Positions 23,979-31,186 of a stretch of DNA of 35,233 bases are shown piece after piece. The DNA lies in the NCBI GenBank assembly GCA_013360565.1, contig JABWBI010000009.1:1-35233 (forward strand). Reading direction: 5' to 3'. Below the pieces are notes generated by a model, which saw only the letters and a program-made list of their open reading frames with translations, ran no database searches and had not been told where the DNA came from. This DNA comes from Candidatus Sumerlaeia bacterium. GTDB taxonomy: Bacteria; Sumerlaeota; Sumerlaeia; JABWBI01. The number at the start of each line of letters is the position of its first letter. Within the stretch, counting starts at the first letter, position 1. Made by a program: the position numbers and the translations under genes.

Positions 23979-25961
23979 ATGTTTTCCATTCCAGGGAGCC
24001 ACCCCTTGACGCACAGCACCGTCCACTCACTCGCAGTGCTCTTGATCTTCGCCTCGGCGGTGCCGGCCGCCCCTGTCCGGCACGGGGACAGCCCGCGACT
24101 GGGCGGCGAACTGGCCCGCGTGGTGGCTCTCGCCGGCCAGGGATTGACCCTCGCCGCCATGCCTGCCGACGCCGCACCCGTTCTCACGCGAGGAGGGCGA
24201 GTTCAGGTGGAGTTGTCGCTCGCATCTTGGGACGATGACACGCCGCAGCGTCTCGCTGACGCGGGCCTCGAGGTGGAGACCTCATCCGCGCGCTGGCAGA
24301 TGGCGACGGGGTGGGTGGCGCCGCGCGATCTCCGAGCCGTCTCGGAGGTCGTCGAACTCGCGGTGATGAGGCCGTTTCAGGAGCCCGTGCTGAGTGTGGG
24401 GGCGACGACGTCGCAGGCCGATCTCTACACGGGATCGAACACAGCGAGACTCGACTACGGCGTGAATGGGGCCGGATACCAGGTCGGCGTGCTGAGCGAC
24501 AGCTTCTTCGCGACCATCGGGGGGACGCTGAGCGGGACCACCCTGACGGGCTCCTCCCCCCAGCTCACCGGCGACCTCCCGGCTCAGGTGACAGTGCTGG
24601 ACAACGGCACGGGGATCGCCGGGCTGACAGACGAGGGCGCCGCGATGGCGGAGCACGTCTATGATCTGGCGCCGGGGGCTGGCCTCGCGTTTCACACCGC
24701 ATTTCGAGGGCAGACAGACTTCGCCAACGGAATCCTGGAGCTCCGCAACGTCGCCGGATGCGACGTGATCGTCGATGACGTCTTCTACCTGTCAGAGCCA
24801 TTCTTCCAGGATGGGCCGATTGCCCAGGCCGTCGAGCAGGTGGTGGCCCTCGGCGTTCCGTACTTCTCCTCGGCGGGGAATCTTGGCCGTGTGGGCGTGC
24901 TGGACACGTACCGGGATGTCGTCCCGGGGTCGAACACGCCGGGCGTGGATCCTCCGAACGGCAACGAGCTGCACGACTGGACCGGGATGGGGCAGCCCTT
25001 TGCCCGCGTGACGATTCCCAGCGGACGGCGCGTGCGCTTCATCCTTCAGTGGAGCGAGCCATTCGCGGGGGCGCTGGGACCGGGTTCCCAGGGGGATTTC
25101 GACCTCGTGCTCTACCGCAGCGCCTCGGTGACGTCTCAGATCATCGCGTTCTCGACGAACGCCCAGGGCGTGGAGGGGGCGCCGAGCGGCGATCCCCTCG
25201 AGATCCTCGACTTCACGGCGAGCGCCTCGACAAACGGCGACTTCTTCCTGGCGATGAACTGGTTCCGCGGCCGGCGGGACAACGTGACGCTCCGCGTTGT
25301 ACCCGTGGTCAGCGGGAGCGGGGTCACCTTCGACGGGGCGATCTTCAACGACATGACGACCTTTGGCCACTCGGCGGCGGTCAATGCGAGCAGCGTGGCG
25401 GCGATCGACTACTTCGAGATCGAGCAGGGCGGCAACGTGTACGAGATCCCCGGCCGCTTCGACGTCGAGCCGTTCTCCTCGCTCGGCGGAAACCTGCCGT
25501 ACTTCTTCAGCCCGACAGGCACCGCCCTTCCCGGGGCACCTCAGCTCCGCTTCAAGCCCGACATCGCCGCGCCCGACGGCTGCAACACGACCTTCTTCGG
25601 GCAGGACCGCGGGGGAGACGCCGACAGCTTCCCCAACTTCTTCGGCACCTCGGCCGCTGCGCCGCACGCCGCGGCGGTCGCGACGCTCCTGCTGGACCGG
25701 ATGGACAATTTCGGGCTCAACCTGACACCGGCGCAGGTCTACACCGTTCTGAACTCGACATCGATCGACATCCAGGATCCCGGGCGAGATCCCCTCGGCG
25801 GCTTTGGCACGGTGTGGGCACCTTACGCTCTCGCGCCCCCGTCGAGTGTGATCGCGGATGACATCCTCGACGCGCTCCCGTCCCCCGCGGGAGCGGACGT
25901 GAACCGTGACGGCGTGGTGAACGCCGCGGACATCGTCGCCCGGCGCAATCAGGGAATCTGA
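23979..25961 (+). CDS. Exported subtilase-like (S8) protein with C-terminal dockerin half-repeat
   Basis: 660-residue exported protein. The N-terminus carries a signal peptide; TTG 24006, with AGGGAG seven bases upstream, is a real alternative to ATG 23979. The subtilase fold shows the Asp strand VGVLSDSF (about 174) and the Ser helix GTSAAAPHAAAVATLLL (Ser near 559). The canonical HGTH histidine motif is not found; its place is taken by DEGAAMAEHVYDLAPGA, a pattern I associate with a divergent subtilase group. A pre-peptidase-like beta domain is inserted near 340-430. The last ~20 residues (DVNRDGVVNAADIV) form one calcium-binding dockerin-like repeat, where a true dockerin has two. Protease activity is therefore unproven. 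It ends overlapping purD by 13 bases, convergent. Confidence 0.82.
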   Translation: MFSIPGSHPLTHSTVHSLAVLLIFASAVPAAPVRHGDSPRLGGELARVVALAGQGLTLAAMPADAAPVLTRGGRVQVELSLASWDDDTPQRLADAGLEVETSSARWQMATGWVAPRDLRAVSEVVELAVMRPFQEPVLSVGATTSQADLYTGSNTARLDYGVNGAGYQVGVLSDSFFATIGGTLSGTTLTGSSPQLTGDLPAQVTVLDNGTGIAGLTDEGAAMAEHVYDLAPGAGLAFHTAFRGQTDFANGILELRNVAGCDVIVDDVFYLSEPFFQDGPIAQAVEQVVALGVPYFSSAGNLGRVGVLDTYRDVVPGSNTPGVDPPNGNELHDWTGMGQPFARVTIPSGRRVRFILQWSEPFAGALGPGSQGDFDLVLYRSASVTSQIIAFSTNAQGVEGAPSGDPLEILDFTASASTNGDFFLAMNWFRGRRDNVTLRVVPVVSGSGVTFDGAIFNDMTTFGHSAAVNASSVAAIDYFEIEQGGNVYEIPGRFDVEPFSSLGGNLPYFFSPTGTALPGAPQLRFKPDIAAPDGCNTTFFGQDRGGDADSFPNFFGTSAAAPHAAAVATLLLDRMDNFGLNLTPAQVYTVLNSTSIDIQDPGRDPLGGFGTVWAPYALAPPSSVIADDILDALPSPAGADVNRDGVVNAADIVARRNQGI

Positions 25962-27229
25962 GTCCCCGCGCCGATGTCCGTGCGAAACTGCATGCCCTCG
26001 AACTGAATGGCCTCCAAGGCCGCGTAGGCTTTGCCACGGCACTCCTCGGCGTCCGGCGCCAGGGCCGTGACCGCGAGGACGCGGCCGCCGCTGGTCACCA
26101 CGTGCTCGCCCTCCGCTGCCGTGCCGGCATGGAACACGACGCCGTCTCCGCCGAGGATCCGCTCGGCGGCGGAGAGGCCGCGGATCACGTCACCGCGCCG
26201 GGGCGACTCGGGGTAGCCTGCCGAGGCAACGACGACTGTGACGGCTGCCCCCGGCTTGGCCAGAAGCTCGATCTCGTCGAGCCGGTCGTCGAGCATCGCC
26301 TCCACGACCTCGGCGAAATCGTTCTCGAGAAGCGGGAGCAACACCTGGGCCTCGGGATCGCCCAGGCGCACGTTGTACTCGAGCAGGCGCGGCCCCTCGG
26401 ACGTGAGAATGACACCGGCGTAGAGGATGCCCCGGTATTCGAGTCCGCGCGCATGGAGAGCGTCGAGTGTGGGGCGAAGAATCTCGCGCTCCACCTGCGC
26501 GAGCACGGGCGCGCCGGGCGGCAGGACCGGCGCGATGGCCCCCATGCCTCCGGTGTTGGGCCCTTGATCTCCGTCCCGGAGCCTCTTGTGATCGCGGCTG
26601 GGAGCGAGGAGGCGGATCGTCTCCCCGCTGACCAGTGCGATGACGGAGAGCTCAGGGCCGGTCAGCGGCTCCTCGATCACCACGCGGCGGCCCGCTTCGC
26701 CGAGAGCGCCCTCCCCGAGCCAGTCACCCAGCAGGCGGCATCCCGCCTCGATGGTCTCGGGCCTCACGGCTCCTTTGCCGGCGGCAAGTCCGTCGGCCTT
26801 GACCCACCATGGCTCGGACAGTGACTCGAAGAATCCGATGGCATCTCGCGGGTCATCGAAGCTCTTCCACCGGTGACTCGGCACGCCGGCCTCGCGGAGG
26901 AGCTGGCGCGTGAAGGCCTTGGAGCCTTCGAGGCGCGCGGCATCCTTGACCGCACCGAGAGTCGGGATGCCGGCTGCGAGGAGCGCATCGGCGAGCCCCG
27001 CAACGAGGGGCGCCTCAGGCCCGGCGATGACCACATCGATGCGGTGCTCGGTGCAGTGACGGATGGCCTCACGGAAGGGCGGCGCGAGCGGCATCTCGAC
27101 ACAGCGAGCCAGCCGCGCGATGCCCGCATTGCCGGGCGCACAGTGAATCCCGGTGACGCGGGGGCTGTGGCTCAGCTTCCAGACGATCGCGTGTTCGCGG
27201 CCGCCGCCACCGATGACGAGCACTCTCAT
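25949..27229 (-). CDS. purD: Phosphoribosylamine-glycine ligase
   Basis: 426-residue GAR synthetase, the second step of de novo purine synthesis, joining glycine to phosphoribosylamine with ATP. It has the N-terminal MRVLVIGGGGREHA, PGNAG, GPEAPLVAGL, the ATP-grasp loop KADGLAAGKGA, GPELSVIAL, SRDHKRLRDGDQGPNTGGMGA and EYNVRLGDPEAQ, and is of normal length. ATG 27229 has GAGGAG five bases upstream and overlaps the purN stop in an ATGA, so the two are translationally coupled. All usual motifs are intact. Confidence 0.97.
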   Translation of the reverse strand: MRVLVIGGGGREHAIVWKLSHSPRVTGIHCAPGNAGIARLARCVEMPLAPPFREAIRHCTEHRIDVVIAGPEAPLVAGLADALLAAGIPTLGAVKDAARLEGSKAFTRQLLREAGVPSHRWKSFDDPRDAIGFFESLSEPWWVKADGLAAGKGAVRPETIEAGCRLLGDWLGEGALGEAGRRVVIEEPLTGPELSVIALVSGETIRLLAPSRDHKRLRDGDQGPNTGGMGAIAPVLPPGAPVLAQVEREILRPTLDALHARGLEYRGILYAGVILTSEGPRLLEYNVRLGDPEAQVLLPLLENDFAEVVEAMLDDRLDEIELLAKPGAAVTVVVASAGYPESPRRGDVIRGLSAAERILGGDGVVFHAGTAAEGEHVVTSGGRVLAVTALAPDAEECRGKAYAALEAIQFEGMQFRTDIGAGTQIP

Positions 27230-27840
27230 GGCATCTCCTCGCTCACAATCACCCGGCGTCCCTCCACCCGGGTGCGACCCGCGGCGACGAGCTGCACGGC
27301 ATGGGGAAGCAGCCGGTGCTCGATCGCACGGAGGCGCGCGGCGAGCTGCTCGCGCGTCTCGCCCTCGGCGATGGCGAGGGCCTCTTGCAGGATGATGGGT
27401 CCCGTGTCCACACCCGCGTCGACGAAGTGCACCGTGACACCCGTGACTTTCACCCCGTGGGCGAGAGCATCGCCGACGCCGTCGGCCCCTGGGAAGCTCG
27501 GCAGCAGGGCCGGATGCAGATTGATGACCCGCTGCGGGAAGGCCTGGAGAAAAGCCGGGGTCAGCACTCTCATGAAGCCCGCCAGGACAACAAGCGCCGT
27601 GCCGCGCTCACGCAGGGCTGAGACCATGGCCTTCTCGAAGGCTTCGCGGGACGCGAAATCCCTGTGAGGAATCACCAGCGTCTCGACGCCTGCCGCGCGC
27701 GCCCGGTCGAGAACCCCGGCGCCGGGCACATTGCAGATCACGACGACGAGTTCCGCCGGCGCCAGCATTCCCTGACGATGGGCTTCGGCCAGCGCCTCGA
27801 AGTTCGTTCCACTGCCGGAGGCGAGAACGGCGGTGCGCAA
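27226..27840 (-). CDS. purN: Phosphoribosylglycinamide formyltransferase
   Basis: 204-residue GAR transformylase using 10-formyl-tetrahydrofolate, the step after PurD. Motifs are LASGSGTNFEAL at the N-terminus, the catalytic INLHPALLPSFPG and VHFVDAGVDTGPII with the key Asp. The start is TTG 27840, fixed by the family N-terminus (xxTAVLASGSGTN) and by AGGAG seven bases upstream. It is first in a two-gene operon with purD. The purine step order in the operon (purN then purD) is reversed relative to the pathway, which is unremarkable. Confidence 0.95.
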   Translation of the reverse strand: MRTAVLASGSGTNFEALAEAHRQGMLAPAELVVVICNVPGAGVLDRARAAGVETLVIPHRDFASREAFEKAMVSALRERGTALVVLAGFMRVLTPAFLQAFPQRVINLHPALLPSFPGADGVGDALAHGVKVTGVTVHFVDAGVDTGPIILQEALAIAEGETREQLAARLRAIEHRLLPHAVQLVAAGRTRVEGRRVIVSEEMP

Positions 27841-27898
27841 GGGCAGGCTCCTGGGCTATACTCTCTCAGGTTGGCGACGCGCTCGCCGACAGTGCGCC

Positions 27899-29542
27899 AT
27901 GCGACTGCGATTGGCAACCCTCACGCTGTGGATCACGGCGTCCGTCCGGGCCGCGCTGGTCGATCCCGTGGATCTCGCGCTCGCGGGCAGCCCCGAGGCT
28001 GTGAGACTTCGGGGGGCGCGGGCGGGCGATCAGACAGGCTACGCCGTGGCCGGTGCGGGGGACTGGAACGGCGATGGCCTGAGTGACTTTCTCATCGGCT
28101 CGCCCTTTGCGGCCAGCCCCGATGCCACGGCCAGTCCCGGGATCGTCCAGGTGGTCCTGGGACGCAGCGCACCGCCGGCGGTGATCGACCTGGCCGCGCC
28201 GGGCTCTGTGGGGACAGTGATCATCGGCGAGGCGGACGGGGACCAGTGCGGCCGTTCGGTTGCTGGGATCGGCGATTGGAATGGTGACGGGCGGGATGAC
28301 ATCGCGATCGGTGCGCCATTCAGTGAGGCGGGGCATGGCACGGAGACAGGCCGGGTCTATGTCCTCTTCGGCCGCTCTCCGGCCCCGCCGTCGATTCACT
28401 TGGCGGCGCTGGGTCCAACGGAGGGCGTCGTGATCACGGGTGCCGCCCGGGCGGACCAGACGGGCTTCGCTGTCGCAGCGGCCGGGGACTGGAACGCCGA
28501 CGGCCGGCCAGACCTGGCCATCGGCGCACCGAACGCCGATTTCGCGGCCACGGATGCTGGGCGCGTCTTCGTTCTCTTCGGGCGGGCCTCCCCCTCGCCG
28601 GCCATCGACTTGACAGTACCGCAGGCCGGATTGACCGTTATAGACGGAGCCGACGACAGCAACACCGTGCCCGTCATCAACCTCTTCGGGGACTCGGCGG
28701 GATTCGCGCTCGCCGGAGGTGCAGACCTGACGGGCGATGGCATCGACGACCTGATTGTCAATGCCCCGGCAGCCGACGCGCCGGCCCGTCCGAATGCGGG
28801 AATGACATACGTCTTGCCGGGATCGGCATCGCCCGAGCCCCTCATCGCGCTCGCCTCACCTCCCTCGGGCGTCCGCCGGATCGAAGGGGCGAGCACCGGC
28901 GATCAGGCGTTCGTGATCGTCAGCGGCACGTTCAATCCATTTTTCGGCGGTGCGGTGGCGTTGCCCGGGGACTTGGATGGGGACGGCCAGAGCGACCTGG
29001 CAGTGGCCTCCCAGTTCGCCGACGTGGCTGGGGACTCTTCGGGCTTGGTTCATGTCGTGCGAGGAGGCCTGGGCCTTCCCAGCGTGCTCTCGCTGAGCAC
29101 TCCCCGCCCCGAGGACATCTCGATCTGGGGCGAAGCCGCACAGGATCTGCTCGGGCGCGGGACCACCGGGGCGGGGGATTTCAATGGCGACGGCGCTCCG
29201 GACTTGGCCATCGGCGCCCCTCAGGCGAATGCACTGGGGCGACCGGACGCGGGCTCGGTCACGGTGCTGTTCGGCTCACCCCGGTGGCCCCCAGTCTTTC
29301 CGCTGCCGGACTTCGGCGAGTTCGGGCTGCGCTTGGCCGGAGGCTCGAGCGGTGATCTCGCGGGGCTGGCCGTCGCGGGAATCGGTGACTGGAACGGCGA
29401 TGGCTTCGATGACTTGGCCGTGTCTTCGCCCGGCGCGTCTGGTGGAATCGGCCGGGCGGGGGCTGGCGTTGTCACGGTGCTTCTGGGCGTCGATCATCCC
29501 ATCGATCTGACTGCCACGGAGGCCTGGGTGCTCTACCGATGA
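27899..29542 (+). CDS. Exported seven-repeat FG-GAP (integrin-alpha-like) beta-propeller protein
   Basis: 547-residue protein with a signal peptide (MRLRLATLTLWITASVRA) and seven FG-GAP repeats filling the rest. Each repeat reads like G-x-A-V-A-G-x-GDWNGDG-x-x-D-L-A-I-G-A-P. I count repeats at GDWNGDGLSD, GDWNGDGRDD, GDWNADGRPD, ADLTGDGIDD, GDLDGDGQSD, GDFNGDGAPD and GDWNGDGFDD. Seven copies fit one closed seven-bladed calcium-binding propeller, as in integrin alpha chains. The DxDxDG loops bind Ca2+ in that family. A role in surface adhesion or as a protein scaffold is inference. No anchor or dockerin is seen at the C-terminus. I chose ATG 27899 for the signal peptide; no strong Shine-Dalgarno. 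Divergent from purN. Confidence 0.88.
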   Translation: MRLRLATLTLWITASVRAALVDPVDLALAGSPEAVRLRGARAGDQTGYAVAGAGDWNGDGLSDFLIGSPFAASPDATASPGIVQVVLGRSAPPAVIDLAAPGSVGTVIIGEADGDQCGRSVAGIGDWNGDGRDDIAIGAPFSEAGHGTETGRVYVLFGRSPAPPSIHLAALGPTEGVVITGAARADQTGFAVAAAGDWNADGRPDLAIGAPNADFAATDAGRVFVLFGRASPSPAIDLTVPQAGLTVIDGADDSNTVPVINLFGDSAGFALAGGADLTGDGIDDLIVNAPAADAPARPNAGMTYVLPGSASPEPLIALASPPSGVRRIEGASTGDQAFVIVSGTFNPFFGGAVALPGDLDGDGQSDLAVASQFADVAGDSSGLVHVVRGGLGLPSVLSLSTPRPEDISIWGEAAQDLLGRGTTGAGDFNGDGAPDLAIGAPQANALGRPDAGSVTVLFGSPRWPPVFPLPDFGEFGLRLAGGSSGDLAGLAVAGIGDWNGDGFDDLAVSSPGASGGIGRAGAGVVTVLLGVDHPIDLTATEAWVLYR

Positions 29543-29548
29543 AGCATC

Positions 29549-30265
29549 TCAGCAGATGGACTGGCCACCGTCGACGGCGAGGATCTGGCCCGTGATGTAG
29601 TCACTCCTCGCGAGTGCCACCACGGCCTGCGCAACATCATCTGGCGTTCCCCACCGGACGAGGGGCACTCGCCGGACCGCGGCGTCTCGCTGTGAGCCCG
29701 AGTAATCGTCGGGCGGCAGGACGGCGCCCGGCGCGACCCCGACGACGCGGATCTCCGGGGCGAGTGCGCGGGCGAGGCTCTGCGTGAGCGCGGCGAGGCC
29801 CGCCTTCGAGACGCAGTAGGCAGTGTGCCGAGGCCAGCTGGGGCGAGACCAGACCGCATCGATGATGTTGACAACAACGCCGCGCTCGCGCTGAAGCCCC
29901 GGGGCGGCCGCGCGGATGAGGCGCATCGGAGCCGTCATGTGTATCGCCACGTTGCGTTCCCAGGCCTCGTCCGTCAGCGGCCAGGGAGATGGCTCGAAGA
30001 TGGAGGCCGAGTTGATGAGCACACGGAGATCGCCCAGCGACGAGGTGACCTCCCCCACGAGGCGCTCAATGTCTGCGGCATCCGTGAGGTCGGCCTGGAA
30101 GGGCAGCGCGTCGCCGATCTCACGCGCGGTCGCAGCGGCCTCCTCCGGCGACGAGCGGTGATGAACCGCCACCCGCATGCCCTCGGCGCCGAGAGCCAAC
30201 GCAATGCAGCGGCCGATGCGCTTGGCGCCTCCGGTGACCAGGGCCGTCTTTCCGCGGAGCTCCAC
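29549..30265 (-). CDS. Short-chain dehydrogenase, FolM / pteridine reductase-like
   Basis: 238-residue classical short-chain reductase using NAD(P)H. It has TGGAKRIGRCIA as cofactor loop, NSASIF, a VVNIIDAVW strand, YCVSK (catalytic Tyr/Lys) and IRVVGVAPGAV. The basic residues in the first loop and the I-I-D element resemble FolM and pteridine reductase rather than generic 3-oxoacyl reductases, so it may reduce dihydropteridines; the substrate is not proven. The start is GTG 30265, which gives a normal N-terminus, with no clear Shine-Dalgarno. It lies 32 bases downstream of the pilin-like gene on the same strand and ends six bases from the convergent FG-GAP gene. Confidence 0.85.
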   Translation of the reverse strand: MELRGKTALVTGGAKRIGRCIALALGAEGMRVAVHHRSSPEEAAATAREIGDALPFQADLTDAADIERLVGEVTSSLGDLRVLINSASIFEPSPWPLTDEAWERNVAIHMTAPMRLIRAAAPGLQRERGVVVNIIDAVWSRPSWPRHTAYCVSKAGLAALTQSLARALAPEIRVVGVAPGAVLPPDDYSGSQRDAAVRRVPLVRWGTPDDVAQAVVALARSDYITGQILAVDGGQSIC

Positions 30266-30297
30266 GCCAGGGAGAGTGGGGGAGAGGGGTCAAAACG

Positions 30298-30759
30298 TCA
30301 AGGCATCGGCGGGAGTCGCACGCCGGGGATGGGGTTGGGTCGACCGCCCTGCGTGGTTCCTGCCCCGCTGCTCAGGGCAGGTGGGGGAGACACGGGAGCC
30401 TGAGGAGCAGGGGCGACGGGTGGAAAGTGATCCGTGCAGTAGACTGTCCCATTGAGGTAGACGAACGTGCCTCCCGTCCGCGAATGCGGACATCGCGTGC
30501 TGACCCCTGACGCGCGCAGCAGGTCTCCGCTGATCTGGCCCCCGGAATGACTCACCAGCCACATCTCGATGTTGGCCTCGGCGGCTCGGCGACTGGCCTC
30601 GCAGCCGGTGGCCTGGGCCCGGTTGAGCGTGTTCGTGGCGGCGCCCGAGTCAGCGCTGTCGGCGAGGCCGCCGAACCAGCTGAAGCTACCGATCAGCAAG
30701 CCCAGGATCAGGAGGACGAACAGAATCTCGAGAAAGGCGAAGGCGCGACGCAAACGCAT
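30298..30759 (-). CDS. Type IV pilin-like protein
   Basis: 153-residue pseudopilin-like protein. The N-terminus, MRLRRA^FAFLEILFVLLILGLLIG, is a class III prepilin signal: two arginines, cleavage after A6 (Ala instead of the usual Gly), phenylalanine at +1 and Glu at +5, then a hydrophobic helix. The globular part has C53, C90-P, G-G-T-F-V-Y and C108-T-D-H, the same CP...C..H tail as the protein at 12.5-13.0 kb. The C-terminus is a Pro-rich tail. ATG 30759 is chosen because the track extension to 31071 runs through the tRNA gene; GAGG lies about nine bases upstream. No assembly genes (pilB/C/D) are in the window, so it may be a minor pilin or stand-alone secretion substrate. Confidence 0.8.
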   Translation of the reverse strand: MRLRRAFAFLEILFVLLILGLLIGSFSWFGGLADSADSGAATNTLNRAQATGCEASRRAAEANIEMWLVSHSGGQISGDLLRASGVSTRCPHSRTGGTFVYLNGTVYCTDHFPPVAPAPQAPVSPPPALSSGAGTTQGGRPNPIPGVRLPPMP

Positions 30760-30790
30760 GACAACATCCCTCAGATGGGCTGCTGATTGC

Positions 30791-30819
30791 ATTATCGTCC
30801 AGCGGGGGCGAGGCGACAA
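30791..30819 (-). promoter_or_regulatory. Promoter of the pilin-like gene
   Basis: On the minus strand TTGTCG, a 17-base spacer and GATAAT lie about 32 bases before ATG 30759. Spacing is ideal and both boxes are close to the sigma-70 consensus. Confidence 0.55.
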
Positions 30820-30840
30820 GCCGAGAGGGACCACCTCGCC

Positions 30841-30869
30841 TTGACACTGCATCTGAGGTGGAGGATTCA
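30841..30869 (+). promoter_or_regulatory. Promoter of the tRNA-Arg gene
   Basis: A perfect -35 TTGACA is followed after 17 bases by GATTCA, with the tRNA 5' end ten bases downstream. The -10 is weak but the geometry fits a short tRNA leader. It is back-to-back with the pilin promoter. Confidence 0.5.
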
Positions 30870-30879
30870 AGGAGCCGCC

Positions 30880-30956
30880 GCGCCAGTAGCTCAGCTGGAC
30901 AGAGCAGCGGACTTCTAATCCGCAGGTCGCAGGTTCGAGTCCTGCCTGGCGCGCCA
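30880..30956 (+). tRNA. tRNA-Arg (anticodon UCU)
   Basis: 77-base cloverleaf with an encoded CCA. The acceptor stem is GCGCCAG/CTGGCGC with discriminator G. The D arm is GCTCAGCTGGACAGAGC, the anticodon arm GCGGA-CTTCTAA-TCCGC with anticodon TCT, the variable loop short, and the T arm GCAGG-TTCGAGT-CCTGC. It reads AGA, a rare codon in GC-rich genes. No integrated element is seen at its 3' end. Confidence 0.97.
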
Positions 30957-31186
30957 GTCTGCTGCTGTGGGTGGGGTGGTTTTTGCTGGCACTTGGCCTC
31001 GAACTGAGACTATAGGAGTTCAAGAGGCGTGGAATGGACTGCGCAGCGCCCACCGCGAGAGTATCCCTCATGGAATTTCGCTCTCTCTGCGTGTTGGGGG
31101 GCCGTGCCAGACAGACCCGTTGGGGTTTGGCTGCGCGGTGGGAATGGGGTCCTCGCGTTTTTTCCTACAACTTGTTGGGGTGAACC

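Noticed and set aside
31134-31163. CGCG...CGCG followed by six T, upstream of the sigma/FGE gene
   Set aside because: Only four base pairs with a 16-base loop; too weak to call an attenuator or terminator.
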